DNA of 39,085 nucleotides from an uncultured Lachnospiraceae bacterium (GTDB lineage: Bacteria > Bacillota > Clostridia > Lachnospirales > Lachnospiraceae), in the NCBI GenBank assembly GCA_905235585.1, contig CAJOME010000003.1, positions 1 through 39,085 on the forward strand, read 5' to 3'. Below the pieces are notes generated by a model. The model was not told the DNA's origin. It was given only the letters and a program-made list of their open reading frames with translations, and did no database searches. The position numbers were made by a program, and so were the translations under genes. This document shows positions 10,520 to 19,855 of the stretch, piece by piece; position 1 is the stretch's first letter, and every line of letters begins with the position of its first letter.

Positions 10520-12220
10520 TTATTGTTCTCCGATCGGTTTGAAAGGTTCTTCTTTAATAGTCCTTGTGGTATGTTCAAAATCAGACGGTCTGCTGTAATA
10601 GTAGCCCTGTGCCGTGGTACAGCCGAGCCTCAAGAGCCTCATGCCGTCCTCGGCGGTCTCCACACCCTCGGCGACTATCTCCATATCAAGCTTTTTGGCG
10701 ATAGTGATGATACTCTCAGCGAGAACCTCGGTCTTGGAGCCCTCCTTTATGTTTGTCACGAAGCTTTTATCTATCTTAAGTACATCCGCATTGATATTGT
10801 GAATAAGTGACAATGACGAATACCCCGTCCCGAAGTCATCTATCGCAATACGGAAGCCCATGTCCTTAATGGTCTTTGTAAAAGACATGATCCTCTCGTA
10901 TTCGGACTCCGAAGCGGTCTCCGTGATCTCGATCTCTATGTCCCGCGGCTCGATATCGTATGACCTTACCAGATCCAGGATATTATTCTCTATATTGGGT
11001 ATGAAGATGTCCTTTCTTGAAAAGTTTACCGAAAGCACAGGGGGCTTGAGTCCCATCTCCCTCCATTTCTTTATGGATTCGCAGGTAAGTCGCAGTATTT
11101 CCATGTCAAGCTCATGTATAAGCCCCTGCCTGTCTATGACCGGTATGAACTTGTCTGGGAAAATGAACTCACCGTCATGTATCCATCTGCAGAGAGTCTC
11201 AAACCCTACCAGCCTGCCCGATGTCATATCTACCTTGGCCTGAAAATACGCATGAAATTCGTGCCTTGAGAGAGCAGGCATAAAGAGGGATGCTATACGT
11301 CTGTTGGTATCGAGCATCTCAGTAAACTTAGTCGAGTAATATACAACAGTCTGCTTCAGTCTGTACTTTCCAAACATATTTGCTATGGAAGCATGCTCTA
11401 TCCTTGTCGTTATATCCTCATCCTGATCATCGGCAGATACTCCGATCCATGCTGACAGAGTAAACTTTTTACCCGGAGCGGTCTGCAGCTCATCTATTTC
11501 AAAAAGCTCAAGCTTATGGATGATCTTATCGACATTTTCGCTCCTTACATAAAGCACAAAATTGTCTCCGCCGAGCCTGCCCACTCCCTCATCGGCCTCA
11601 ACCTGGGTTGTAAGTCTTCTGGCATATTGTATGATCGTCTCATCTCCGGTTCTTGCGCTTGTTCTTTCATTGATATATTTGAAGTTCTGGATATTGATGT
11701 ACATCACGACATACTTCGTGCCCGGATTTGCCGCCAGCGTCTCCCTGTAGCTCGCACGTATGCCTACACCGTTTAATATACCGGACTGGGCATCATGATT
11801 TCTCGCGAAATCAAGCATATGCCTCATGTTTGTGATATTCTGAAGAAGAAATAATCTGTCGGCAATATTTCTGATAAAGCTTTTGTCTTCCGCATCAAAG
11901 GTCAGCCCCGATCTCATGTACCAGACAATCATAAGATAGCTTTCACCGGGTCTGGTATAGTCGAATTCAAAGCGCTCTCCGCTCTCAAGCCCGTTTTCAA
12001 ATAAGACTATAGAGCCGTCCTCTTCTTTCTCGGACTGCATGACAAATTCAGGTCCGAGACTTCTTGTCATCGGATCACTGTCGTATTCGATGATCATACA
12101 TGCCTTTACCACACCGAGGAGCTCGTAAATCTCAGCATAGTCAGCTCTGTGTACCTGGGAATGTATGAATTTATCAATGATATGTTCAGTCTTTGACTCT
12201 ATTTTAGACTTATCAAGCAT
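10520..12220 (-). CDS. GGDEF-EAL domain protein (degenerate GGDNF, EAL domain apparently intact); probable c-di-GMP phosphodiesterase
   Basis: GRLGGDNFVLYV in place of GGDEF; GFETLCRW, SVNFSRKDIF, EITETASE, IDDFGTGYSSLSLI, KIDKSFV, AEGVET in the EAL domain. Confidence 0.88.
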   Translation of the reverse strand: MLDKSKIESKTEHIIDKFIHSQVHRADYAEIYELLGVVKACMIIEYDSDPMTRSLGPEFVMQSEKEEDGSIVLFENGLESGERFEFDYTRPGESYLMIVWYMRSGLTFDAEDKSFIRNIADRLFLLQNITNMRHMLDFARNHDAQSGILNGVGIRASYRETLAANPGTKYVVMYINIQNFKYINERTSARTGDETIIQYARRLTTQVEADEGVGRLGGDNFVLYVRSENVDKIIHKLELFEIDELQTAPGKKFTLSAWIGVSADDQDEDITTRIEHASIANMFGKYRLKQTVVYYSTKFTEMLDTNRRIASLFMPALSRHEFHAYFQAKVDMTSGRLVGFETLCRWIHDGEFIFPDKFIPVIDRQGLIHELDMEILRLTCESIKKWREMGLKPPVLSVNFSRKDIFIPNIENNILDLVRSYDIEPRDIEIEITETASESEYERIMSFTKTIKDMGFRIAIDDFGTGYSSLSLIHNINADVLKIDKSFVTNIKEGSKTEVLAESIITIAKKLDMEIVAEGVETAEDGMRLLRLGCTTAQGYYYSRPSDFEHTTRTIKEEPFKPIGEQ

Positions 12221-12245
12221 ATTGTAATGGCCTCTGTGTACAGTT

Positions 12246-12338
12246 TATGATGCCTACGCATATCCGGGCGGATCACAGGTTCCAAATCCTATTTATGCAG
12301 GTACGATCGGATTTGTACCTTTTGACCATGGCATCATA
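12246..12338 (-). ncRNA. Candidate structured leader RNA upstream of the GGDEF-EAL gene (unrecognised class)
   Basis: 9-bp perfect closing stem (12246-12254 with 12330-12338), inner hairpin aggtac/gtacct (12299-12304 with 12315-12320) whose loop can pair with 12284-12289 (aaatcc/ggattt), plus atcc/ggat hairpin. Starts immediately after the asd stop codon. Confidence 0.4.
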
Positions 12339-13427
12339 TTATTTTTCGTTTATATATCCCTTCGCCCTAAGCAGCTCGGCTCCGAGTACTGCTCCGCCTG
12401 CCGCGCCTCTTATGGTGTTGTGGGCAAGTCCTACGAATTTATAATCAAACATAGTATCTTCTCTCAGTCGTCCGATCGAAATGCCGAAGCCTCTTTCAAA
12501 ATCGACATCAAGCGTCACCTGCGGTCTGTTGTCATCACTCAGGTACTGTATGAACTGTTTGGGAGCAGAGGGAAGCTCGAGCTTCTGCGGTTCTCCTTTA
12601 TAAGACACAAGCTCATCTATGAGCTGTTCCTTTGATGTCCTGTTCTCAAAGTCTATAAATACTGAGGCCGTATGTCCGTTCAGTACGGGTACTCTTATGC
12701 ACTGGGAAGTGATAAGGGGTCCCTCGGCAGCTACGATCTCACCCTTCGCCGCATCAATGTGTCCGTAGATCTTGAGCGGCTCCTTTTCACTCTTTTCTTC
12801 TTCACCGCTTATAAAGGGAATAACGTTCCCTTCCATCTCAGGCCAGTCCTTAAATGTCTTGCCCGCGCCTGATATAGCCTGATAGGTAGATACTGCGACC
12901 CTCACCGGCTTATGCTCTCTCCATATGTAAAGAGCAGGAGCATATGACTGTATCGAACAGTTGGGCTTTACGGCTATAAAGCCACGTCCGGTTCCCAATC
13001 TTTTACGCTGATATTCAATGATATCGGTGTGCTCCGGGTTTATCTCCGGTATCAGCATGGGTACATCGGGAGTCCATCTGTGTGCCGAGTTGTTTGATAC
13101 TACAGGTGTCTCCGCCTTTGCGTAGCTTTCCTCCACAGCCCTTATCTCATCCTTGGACATATCGACTGCCGAGAAGCAAAAGTCCACCTCTGAGGCTACA
13201 TTCTCTACATCGGATACGTCCTTTACCACAATATTCTTTACGGCATCAGGCATGGGCTTTTCAAGCTTCCATCTGTCACCGACTGCTTCGGCATACGTTT
13301 TACCCGCAGATCTGGGGCTTGCTGCTATAGTATGTACCTCAAACCAGGGATGATCCTCCAATAATGATATAAATCTTTGTCCGACCATTCCGGTCCCGCC
13401 AAGTATTGCTGCCTTTAGTTTTCTCAT
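12339..13427 (-). CDS. asd: Aspartate-semialdehyde dehydrogenase (archaeal/fungal-type)
   Basis: 362 aa; KAAILGGTGMVGQRFISLLEDHPWFEV, VKPNCSIQSYAPALY, YQAISGAGKTF. Confidence 0.93.
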   Translation of the reverse strand: MRKLKAAILGGTGMVGQRFISLLEDHPWFEVHTIAASPRSAGKTYAEAVGDRWKLEKPMPDAVKNIVVKDVSDVENVASEVDFCFSAVDMSKDEIRAVEESYAKAETPVVSNNSAHRWTPDVPMLIPEINPEHTDIIEYQRKRLGTGRGFIAVKPNCSIQSYAPALYIWREHKPVRVAVSTYQAISGAGKTFKDWPEMEGNVIPFISGEEEKSEKEPLKIYGHIDAAKGEIVAAEGPLITSQCIRVPVLNGHTASVFIDFENRTSKEQLIDELVSYKGEPQKLELPSAPKQFIQYLSDDNRPQVTLDVDFERGFGISIGRLREDTMFDYKFVGLAHNTIRGAAGGAVLGAELLRAKGYINEK

Positions 13428-13462
13428 GATATTTCTCCTGCCGGTTTAATGTCTGTTTAGAC

Positions 13463-14851
13463 TTATTTACTCATATCTTCCAGATATACTCTGTAATATC
13501 TTATCGCTTCAAGCATCCTCTCTTCGCCGGGAGCTCCCTTTGTAAGCCTTTTTTCCACGCAGGTCTTCATCGATATCGCCCCGTAGATATCCTCCTCAAA
13601 GACCTCGCTTTCAGCCTTGAAATCAGTAAGACTGAGATCATCCAGTGCCTTGTCCTCCGCTACGCATTTAAGCACCAGCCGGCCTACTATGGAATGTGCA
13701 TCCCTGAAAGCCACACCCTTTTTTACAAGATAATCCGCGGCATCTGTGGCATTTGTAAAGCCCTTTCTGGCACTCTCTTCCATTACCTCATTCCGAAAGC
13801 TTATGGTACTCATCATGCCGGTAAACTCTCTGAGACAGTCTTTTACCGTATCCATGGCATCAAATGCCATCTCCTTGTCTTCCTGCATATCCTTGTTGTA
13901 TGCCAGCGGGATGCCCTTCATCGTGGTAAGAATGGACATCAGCGCACCGTATACCCTGCCTGTCTTGCCACGCACCAGCTCTGCTATGTCGGGATTCTTC
14001 TTCTGCGGCATAATCGAAGACCCTGTACTGTATCTGTCATCTATCTCCACAAATCTGTACTCATTGGAGTTCCAGAGTATTATCTCCTCCGAAAACCTCG
14101 ACAGATGCATCATTATGATGGAAAGTGCCGACATAAACTCTATGATATGATCCCTGTCGGATACCGAATCCATAGAGTTCCTTGTGGGTCCTCCCTCAAA
14201 TCCGAGTAAAGATGCGGTATATTCCCTGTCAAGATCATATGTGGTCCCTGCCAGCGCCCCCGCGCCTAAAGGGCAGGTATTCATCCTCTCGTATATATCG
14301 GCCAGTCTCTGTCTGTCCCTTATGAACATCTCAAAGTATGCCCCTATATGATGAGCGAGTGTCACCGGCTGAGCCTTTTGCAGATGTGTAAAGCCGGGCA
14401 TATAGGTAGCGGTATTTGCTTCCATTATCGTAAGCAGCACTCTTTGCAGATCATCTATCAGCCTGTCGGTCTCAGAGATCCTGCTCCTTGTATACAGTTT
14501 GATATCAAGTGCGACCTGATCGTTTCGTGATCTCCCCGTATGAAGCTTCTTGCCGGCATCTCCTATACGGTCTGTGAGCACTGACTCTATAAAGCTGTGG
14601 ATATCCTCGGCATCATCGGAAATGATCAGCCTTCCCGCATCTATGTCATCTTTTATCTCTTTCAGTCCGCTGACTATCTTTTCCTTATCAGCTTTGGAGA
14701 TGATGCCTTGTCTGCCAAGCATTTCCGCATGAGCAACTGAACCGCTTATATCCTCGGCGTACATTTTTCTGTCAAAGGATATGGACTGGTTGAATCTGTA
14801 TGCAGAAGCATCCGTCGCTTCCGTAAATCTGCCTCCCCAAAGATTCGCCAT
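13463..14851 (-). CDS. argH: Argininosuccinate lyase
   Basis: 462 aa; [45 protein letters not shown]. Confidence 0.97.
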   Translation of the reverse strand: MANLWGGRFTEATDASAYRFNQSISFDRKMYAEDISGSVAHAEMLGRQGIISKADKEKIVSGLKEIKDDIDAGRLIISDDAEDIHSFIESVLTDRIGDAGKKLHTGRSRNDQVALDIKLYTRSRISETDRLIDDLQRVLLTIMEANTATYMPGFTHLQKAQPVTLAHHIGAYFEMFIRDRQRLADIYERMNTCPLGAGALAGTTYDLDREYTASLLGFEGGPTRNSMDSVSDRDHIIEFMSALSIIMMHLSRFSEEIILWNSNEYRFVEIDDRYSTGSSIMPQKKNPDIAELVRGKTGRVYGALMSILTTMKGIPLAYNKDMQEDKEMAFDAMDTVKDCLREFTGMMSTISFRNEVMEESARKGFTNATDAADYLVKKGVAFRDAHSIVGRLVLKCVAEDKALDDLSLTDFKAESEVFEEDIYGAISMKTCVEKRLTKGAPGEERMLEAIRYYRVYLEDMSK

Positions 14852-14852
14852 G

Positions 14853-15257
14853 CTATTCTCCCCGTATGATGAGCGAGGCTCCGGTAAGTATAGCCGTCCC
14901 CAGAGCGACCGCAGGCAGCAGATCGACTATGGCTCCTACTGTAAGGAGCAGTGAACATATCAGCATCACTACAAATCCGGGTGCGTTTGATAGCAGTACA
15001 CCCATGACAACACATATCACAAGTACGATGATATAGACAGGTATACTCATCTCGAGCTCCCTTACTCCGAATATAAGCGCGATAATGAATAAAACAACGA
15101 TCGAGATAAGTCCCAGTATAGACTTTGGGATCGCACCGAAGACGAGATCATCATCTCTTCTTCTGCTGTGTGTGGCTACCCTGCCTCTTGCCTCGGATGA
15201 ACCTGACGCATGGGTGATTATATCTGTTCTTTCGGGAGCTACCCTCTTAATCTCCAA
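14853..15257 (-). CDS. Small hydrophobic membrane protein of unknown function
   Basis: 134 aa with several hydrophobic helices; TTG start preceded by GCGGAGG; one base upstream of argH. Confidence 0.65.
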   Translation of the reverse strand: MEIKRVAPERTDIITHASGSSEARGRVATHSRRRDDDLVFGAIPKSILGLISIVVLFIIALIFGVRELEMSIPVYIIVLVICVVMGVLLSNAPGFVVMLICSLLLTVGAIVDLLPAVALGTAILTGASLIIRGE

Positions 15258-15322
15258 TTCAATACCTCCGCAAACAACTGCATATTTTTAAAAGAATATC
15301 GCATTTCAAAACATAAATCAAT

Positions 15323-15353
15323 AAAAGACCCACAGCTGGACTGCAGGTCTTTT
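15323..15353 (-). terminator. Intrinsic terminator downstream of tRNA-Thr
   Basis: Minus strand AAAAGACC...GGTCTTTT stem followed by AT-rich tract, ten nt past the tRNA 3' end. Confidence 0.7.
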
Positions 15354-15362
15354 GTTGTAATA

Positions 15363-15436
<74 letters not shown>

Positions 15437-15446
15437 ATGACGGCTT

Positions 15447-15476
15447 ATATTATCATTTTTTGCGCATCCTCGTCAA
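15447..15476 (-). promoter_or_regulatory. Predicted promoter of tRNA-Thr
   Basis: Minus strand TTGACG - 18 nt - TAATAT with extended TG (TGATAATAT), about 10 nt upstream of the tRNA 5' end. Confidence 0.65.
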
Positions 15477-15497
15477 GAAGCGGATACGTCAGACGTA

Positions 15498-16436
15498 TCA
15501 TGCATCCTGCTTTATATTGATATCTACCTGTTTGAACGGTATCTCTATGCCGGCCTTATCAAATTCCGCTTTAGCGGCTTCTGTCAGTCTCCAGCCTGTC
15601 ATCACAAATTCCCTGTAGGCATCATTTGAAAAGAATGCCCTGAGGACCAGAGTCACACAGCTTTCATCCAAAGACTTGACATAGACGATGGGTGCGGGCT
15701 TTCCCTCTTTTATCAGCGTGGGTTCTTTATATACAAGCTCCAATAGGATCTGTCTGGCTTTTTCAATATCGGATCCGTAAGAAATGCCAAACTCCTGTAT
15801 GATCTGTCTGGTTTTATGTCTTGAATAATTGATTATGGAATTGTTTGACAGATTGCCGTTAGGCAGCATGGCCTCGAATCCGTTGTCAGTAATGATCTTT
15901 GTATAGAATATCTGTACCTCTTCCACGGTTCCGGATACATCTGTATTTACATCCCTTATATAATCTCCGGCGGAAAAAGGCTTCATGATAAGCAGCAGTA
16001 CACCTCCGGCAAAGTTTGACAGACTTCCCTGCAGGGCCAGACCTATCGTCACACCTATCGATCCGATGAGGGCGACCATGGTGGAAGCGTCAAGGCCGAG
16101 ATTGACCGCGAGTACAAGGATAAGTATTATATAAAGCGTATTTTTTACTACAGAATCAAGGAATTTAATGACATTGTCATTAGCTCCGTAGTGCACAAGG
16201 GCTCTCTTTAATACTTTTCTAAAAAAACGTATCAGTTTGCTCCCGATAATGAATATCACTACGATGAGCAATATCCTGATACCCAGCGACAGAGCCTTTT
16301 GAGGCAGCTCCTCCAGATATCGGGATATCATCCCCGGATCCTTCCGAATGGTCTGGAGCGTCTCCTGCACGACCTCCAGATTTTCGCCTATATGCTCTGC
16401 ACCGTTTACGGAAACACCGAGATTACTTACGTCCAA
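15498..16436 (-). CDS. mscS: Small-conductance mechanosensitive channel, MscS family
   Basis: 312 aa; GSIGVTIGLALQGSLSNFAGGVLLLIMKPFSAGDYI and VEEVQIFYTKI(I)TDNG...PNGNLSNNSIINYS typical of MscS. Confidence 0.9.
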   Translation of the reverse strand: MDVSNLGVSVNGAEHIGENLEVVQETLQTIRKDPGMISRYLEELPQKALSLGIRILLIVVIFIIGSKLIRFFRKVLKRALVHYGANDNVIKFLDSVVKNTLYIILILVLAVNLGLDASTMVALIGSIGVTIGLALQGSLSNFAGGVLLLIMKPFSAGDYIRDVNTDVSGTVEEVQIFYTKIITDNGFEAMLPNGNLSNNSIINYSRHKTRQIIQEFGISYGSDIEKARQILLELVYKEPTLIKEGKPAPIVYVKSLDESCVTLVLRAFFSNDAYREFVMTGWRLTEAAKAEFDKAGIEIPFKQVDINIKQDA

Positions 16437-18510
16437 CCTTCTGCTCCTTTACGGCATTGTATCTGAATACGGTAATACCGTAAGGCGCAACTCTGACCCT
16501 TATCGAATCTTCTCTCCCGTCACATTCATCCTTCACGGAAAGTACGGCATCCTTATTCATAAACCCGAATCCGTCATATTTTTCACTGTCGGAATTAAAG
16601 ACTTCCGTATATTTTCCGGGCTTTGGTACTCCTATTTTATATTTCTTCCTCGGTATATTTAAGAAATTTGCAACGATCACAAACAGATCGTCCTTCTTTG
16701 CCCCTCTTCTTGCAAACACAAGGATATTCTCTCTTGCGGAAATGTTGTTTATCCACTCAAAGCCCTCCTGTTCAAGATCCTTTGAATGAAGAACCTCGTT
16801 TCTTAAATAAAACGACATCGCATCCGTAAGCAGCTCCGCGACATGCTTCTGTTCCGCGGACTTCCCATCCGGATCGCCCACGGATATCATTTTCTTGCCG
16901 GGATGCACGAAAAAGTACGCTATCAGACATTTCAGATTGTTGAACTTCTCATCCTGATCTCCGGGCATAGCATTCCATATATCCGCTATATCGGATAAAG
17001 GAAGGATAAACCGTTCGTTGTACTGATATATCATTGGGAAACAGATCTCGTTATAGTGGTTTGATCTGGCAAGAGGCTCCTGTCTGAAATAACCCGTAAT
17101 ATCTCTGAACCATCCGTGATCAAGCTTGTAATCAAAGCCAAGTCCTTCCTCGGATACACTGTCTGTAATACCTGAATATGATGTGTCGTCATCCGATATC
17201 ACAAGTACATCGGAGGAAAGCTTGTGAACCGCCGATGTCAGCTGTCTTAAGAAATCAATGGCATCCAGATTCTCATTGCCTCCATACATATTGGGAGTCC
17301 AGCCTCCCCCTGACTTGCCATAGTCAAGATACAGCATCTTTGCCACATCTTTAACCATCAGCGCGTCAAAATGAAACAGATCCAGCAGGAACACGGCATT
17401 TGCCACCACATAATCTCTCACCTCACCTCTTCCGAGATTGAAGTACTTTCTGTCTTCTCCCGGTACATATGACCTGTTTCCGTCGGGATCTTCATATATA
17501 CAGGTACCGTCATAGGCAGTCAGTCCCGAGCCCGTACTGTCAAAAGAAGCCGGGTTCCATGAGAAAATGACTGCGATATGCGCTCTGTGCAGCTGCTCAA
17601 CAAATGAGGCAAGCTCCTCGGGCTTTCTTACCGGCATATAAAGACTGTCGCTCGGAGAAGATATCAGCACATGTGTAAACCCGTATTTCTTAGCCTTATC
17701 TATTATACCTTTTGCCGATCTTTTATCCGGCTCTGTGTTCGTGCAGTCAAAAATACATATTGCGGCATCATCGCGCTGATACCTGCTCCTCTGCTCCAGC
17801 CAGGCATCATCGGATACACTTATCTTGGCTGTGTTATAGACGATACTTGCACCGTCTTCCTTGTCCTCTGCAAGAAACGCGTACGGGTCGCGTCTCATAA
17901 ATGTCAGACCGCTTTGAAGCTTGAGTTCGAATTTGTATTTCTCACCCTCCGAAAGTCCAGGGATAAACAGCTCGAATATGCCTGAATCAAAGAGTCTCTC
18001 CATCTGGTACATTCTTCCGTCCCAGTTATTAAAATCACCTACTACCGATACACGGATGGCATTCGGAGCCCAGACTGCAAATCTTACACCTTCAGTTCCG
18101 TTTATCTTCATTACCTGAGCTCCGAGCAGCTCATAGACTCTGTAGTGTATGCCTGATACAAACTTCTGTATATCCCTTTTAGTAATACTGTCGGGGAAGG
18201 AATACGGATCTGCCTCTGTTTTGGTGTTTCCGTCTTTATCCTTTACTATGAGTTCATATTCAAAAGGCTCCTTATTCTTAACAAGAGCGGCAAAATAGCC
18301 ATCCTCATCGGCAAGCTCCATGTTTACCGCACTTTTTGTGCCCTTCACCTTTACTGATACTTCTGCGGCATCGGGTCTGTATGCAGTCACCAGAGTCTGA
18401 CCGCCACGCACAGGGTGTGCTCCGAGCACAGCCTTGGGATGATCCTCTTCAGCATACGTGACAGCCTCTATCTCGGCCCAGTCCATCAGATTGTAGAGTT
18501 TTTTTGTCAT
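16423..18510 (-). CDS. Glycogen branching enzyme (GlgB, GH13) homologue, predicted catalytically inactive
   Basis: About 695 aa. GlgB-like CBM48/N-terminal region (VWAPNAIRVSVVGDFNNWDGRMYQMERLFDSGIFELFIPG) and GH13 framework (KMLYLDYGKSGGGWTPNMYGGNENLDAIDFLRQL; MPGDQDEKFNNLKCLIAYFFVHPGKKM), but catalytic motifs substituted. Track start 18537 is a TTG; ATG at 18510 follows AAAGGAGAGC. Confidence 0.85.
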   Translation of the reverse strand: MTKKLYNLMDWAEIEAVTYAEEDHPKAVLGAHPVRGGQTLVTAYRPDAAEVSVKVKGTKSAVNMELADEDGYFAALVKNKEPFEYELIVKDKDGNTKTEADPYSFPDSITKRDIQKFVSGIHYRVYELLGAQVMKINGTEGVRFAVWAPNAIRVSVVGDFNNWDGRMYQMERLFDSGIFELFIPGLSEGEKYKFELKLQSGLTFMRRDPYAFLAEDKEDGASIVYNTAKISVSDDAWLEQRSRYQRDDAAICIFDCTNTEPDKRSAKGIIDKAKKYGFTHVLISSPSDSLYMPVRKPEELASFVEQLHRAHIAVIFSWNPASFDSTGSGLTAYDGTCIYEDPDGNRSYVPGEDRKYFNLGRGEVRDYVVANAVFLLDLFHFDALMVKDVAKMLYLDYGKSGGGWTPNMYGGNENLDAIDFLRQLTSAVHKLSSDVLVISDDDTSYSGITDSVSEEGLGFDYKLDHGWFRDITGYFRQEPLARSNHYNEICFPMIYQYNERFILPLSDIADIWNAMPGDQDEKFNNLKCLIAYFFVHPGKKMISVGDPDGKSAEQKHVAELLTDAMSFYLRNEVLHSKDLEQEGFEWINNISARENILVFARRGAKKDDLFVIVANFLNIPRKKYKIGVPKPGKYTEVFNSDSEKYDGFGFMNKDAVLSVKDECDGREDSIRVRVAPYGITVFRYNAVKEQKVGRK

Positions 18511-18618
18511 GGTCTTCCGCTCTCCTTTATTTGACAAAGTTTTTCATTAAACGTATTTCAGTTTCGCTTGAAAATACTTCATAAACATATAACTGGCATT
18601 ATGAAATATTATCTTTTG

Positions 18619-19815
18619 CTAAAATCTGTGTATAAACAGTCCCGAGCGAAGCTTCGGCTCAAACCACGTCGACTTCGGCGGCATGAGCCGTCCTGCATCC
18701 GCCACAGCAAAAAGCTCCTGTATCGAAGTGGGATACATTGCAAATGCGACCTCGTATTTCCCGGAATCAACAAGCCTCACAAGCTCTTCAAGACCTCTTA
18801 TCCCTCCGACAAAGCTGATCCTGTCATCAGTCTTCGGGTCTTCGATATTTAGTATCGGAGAAAGCACCTCATCCTGCAGTATCGAAACGTCCAGTCCCTG
18901 TACTGGATCATCCACGACAAACTCCTCCTTTACGGTAAGTCTGTACCATGTGCCGCCGATATACATGGTGATATCACCTTTCTTTTCGGGACGTACCGGA
19001 GCAGCACCGCACTGCCTGATTATAAATTTCTTTCTCAGCCTGTCAAAGAACCTGCTCTCGGACAGTCCGTTCAGATCCTTAACTACACGGTTGTAATCAA
19101 GTATTTTAAGCTCCGCGTCGGGAAAGAGCACCGACATGAAATAGCCCTCCGGCGATACCTTTACGGCAGAAGCGCATCTGTGATGTCCGTCTGCGATGTA
19201 TATGGCATCGATCCTTGCAAAGCAGTCTCTTATCGCAGCGGTATCCTTAGCATCATCTATTATCCAGACTCTGTGCGCGATACCGTCAGCAGCGGTGAAA
19301 TCATATTCGGGCTGCTTTTTTTTATATTCCGCCACTATGCCGTCTATCACGCTATTCCTTCGGTAGGAAAGAAAGATCGGCCCAGTCTGTGCGGAAAGAG
19401 CCGTGATATGTCTGATCCTGTCCTGCTCCTTTGCGGCAAGAGTATTCTCATGCTTTTTTATAACGGAGTTTCTGTAATCCAGAGACGAGCATACAGCTAC
19501 GATCCCGGTCTGCGATCTGCCCTCCATGATGAGCTCATAGATGTAATAATAGCTGTCTTTGTCCTCTATGAGATCACCTGATGAGATCATTCCCTCAAAG
19601 ATTTCCTTAGCCTTATCATAGACCTCGGGAGCATACATATCATACCCCTTGGGAAATGAAGTCTCCGGACGATCCACACGCAGGAAAGAAAGAGGCTCAC
19701 GCGCTATCTCTTCTCTCGCTTCCTCCGTATTCATCACATCATACGGCAGTGCTGCTATATGCTCTGCCTTATCTCTTGCAGGTCTTAGAGCCTTAAAAGG
19801 TCTGACATCAGCCAA
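18619..19815 (-). CDS. DUF1015 family protein
   Basis: 398 aa; ADVRPFKALRPARDKAEHIAALPYDVMNTEEAREE and AIYIADGHHRCASAV, hallmarks of DUF1015; directly after serA. Confidence 0.88.
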   Translation of the reverse strand: MADVRPFKALRPARDKAEHIAALPYDVMNTEEAREEIAREPLSFLRVDRPETSFPKGYDMYAPEVYDKAKEIFEGMISSGDLIEDKDSYYYIYELIMEGRSQTGIVAVCSSLDYRNSVIKKHENTLAAKEQDRIRHITALSAQTGPIFLSYRRNSVIDGIVAEYKKKQPEYDFTAADGIAHRVWIIDDAKDTAAIRDCFARIDAIYIADGHHRCASAVKVSPEGYFMSVLFPDAELKILDYNRVVKDLNGLSESRFFDRLRKKFIIRQCGAAPVRPEKKGDITMYIGGTWYRLTVKEEFVVDDPVQGLDVSILQDEVLSPILNIEDPKTDDRISFVGGIRGLEELVRLVDSGKYEVAFAMYPTSIQELFAVADAGRLMPPKSTWFEPKLRSGLFIHRF

Positions 19816-19855
19816 TTTAAATCCTCCATTTCTAAAGAGAAGCCTGAGACAAAGA

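Noticed and set aside
12247-12444. Plus-strand ORF and the peptide-like reading DAYAYPGGSQVPNPIYAGTIGFVPFDHGI in the asd-EAL gap
   Set aside because: No SD or recognised family; overlaps asd antisense. RNA structure on the minus strand explains the non-random appearance better.
15483-15499. 8-bp palindrome gatacgtc-a-gacgtatc at the mscS stop
   Set aside because: One-nt centre and no U-tract; too short to support a terminator or element claim on its own.
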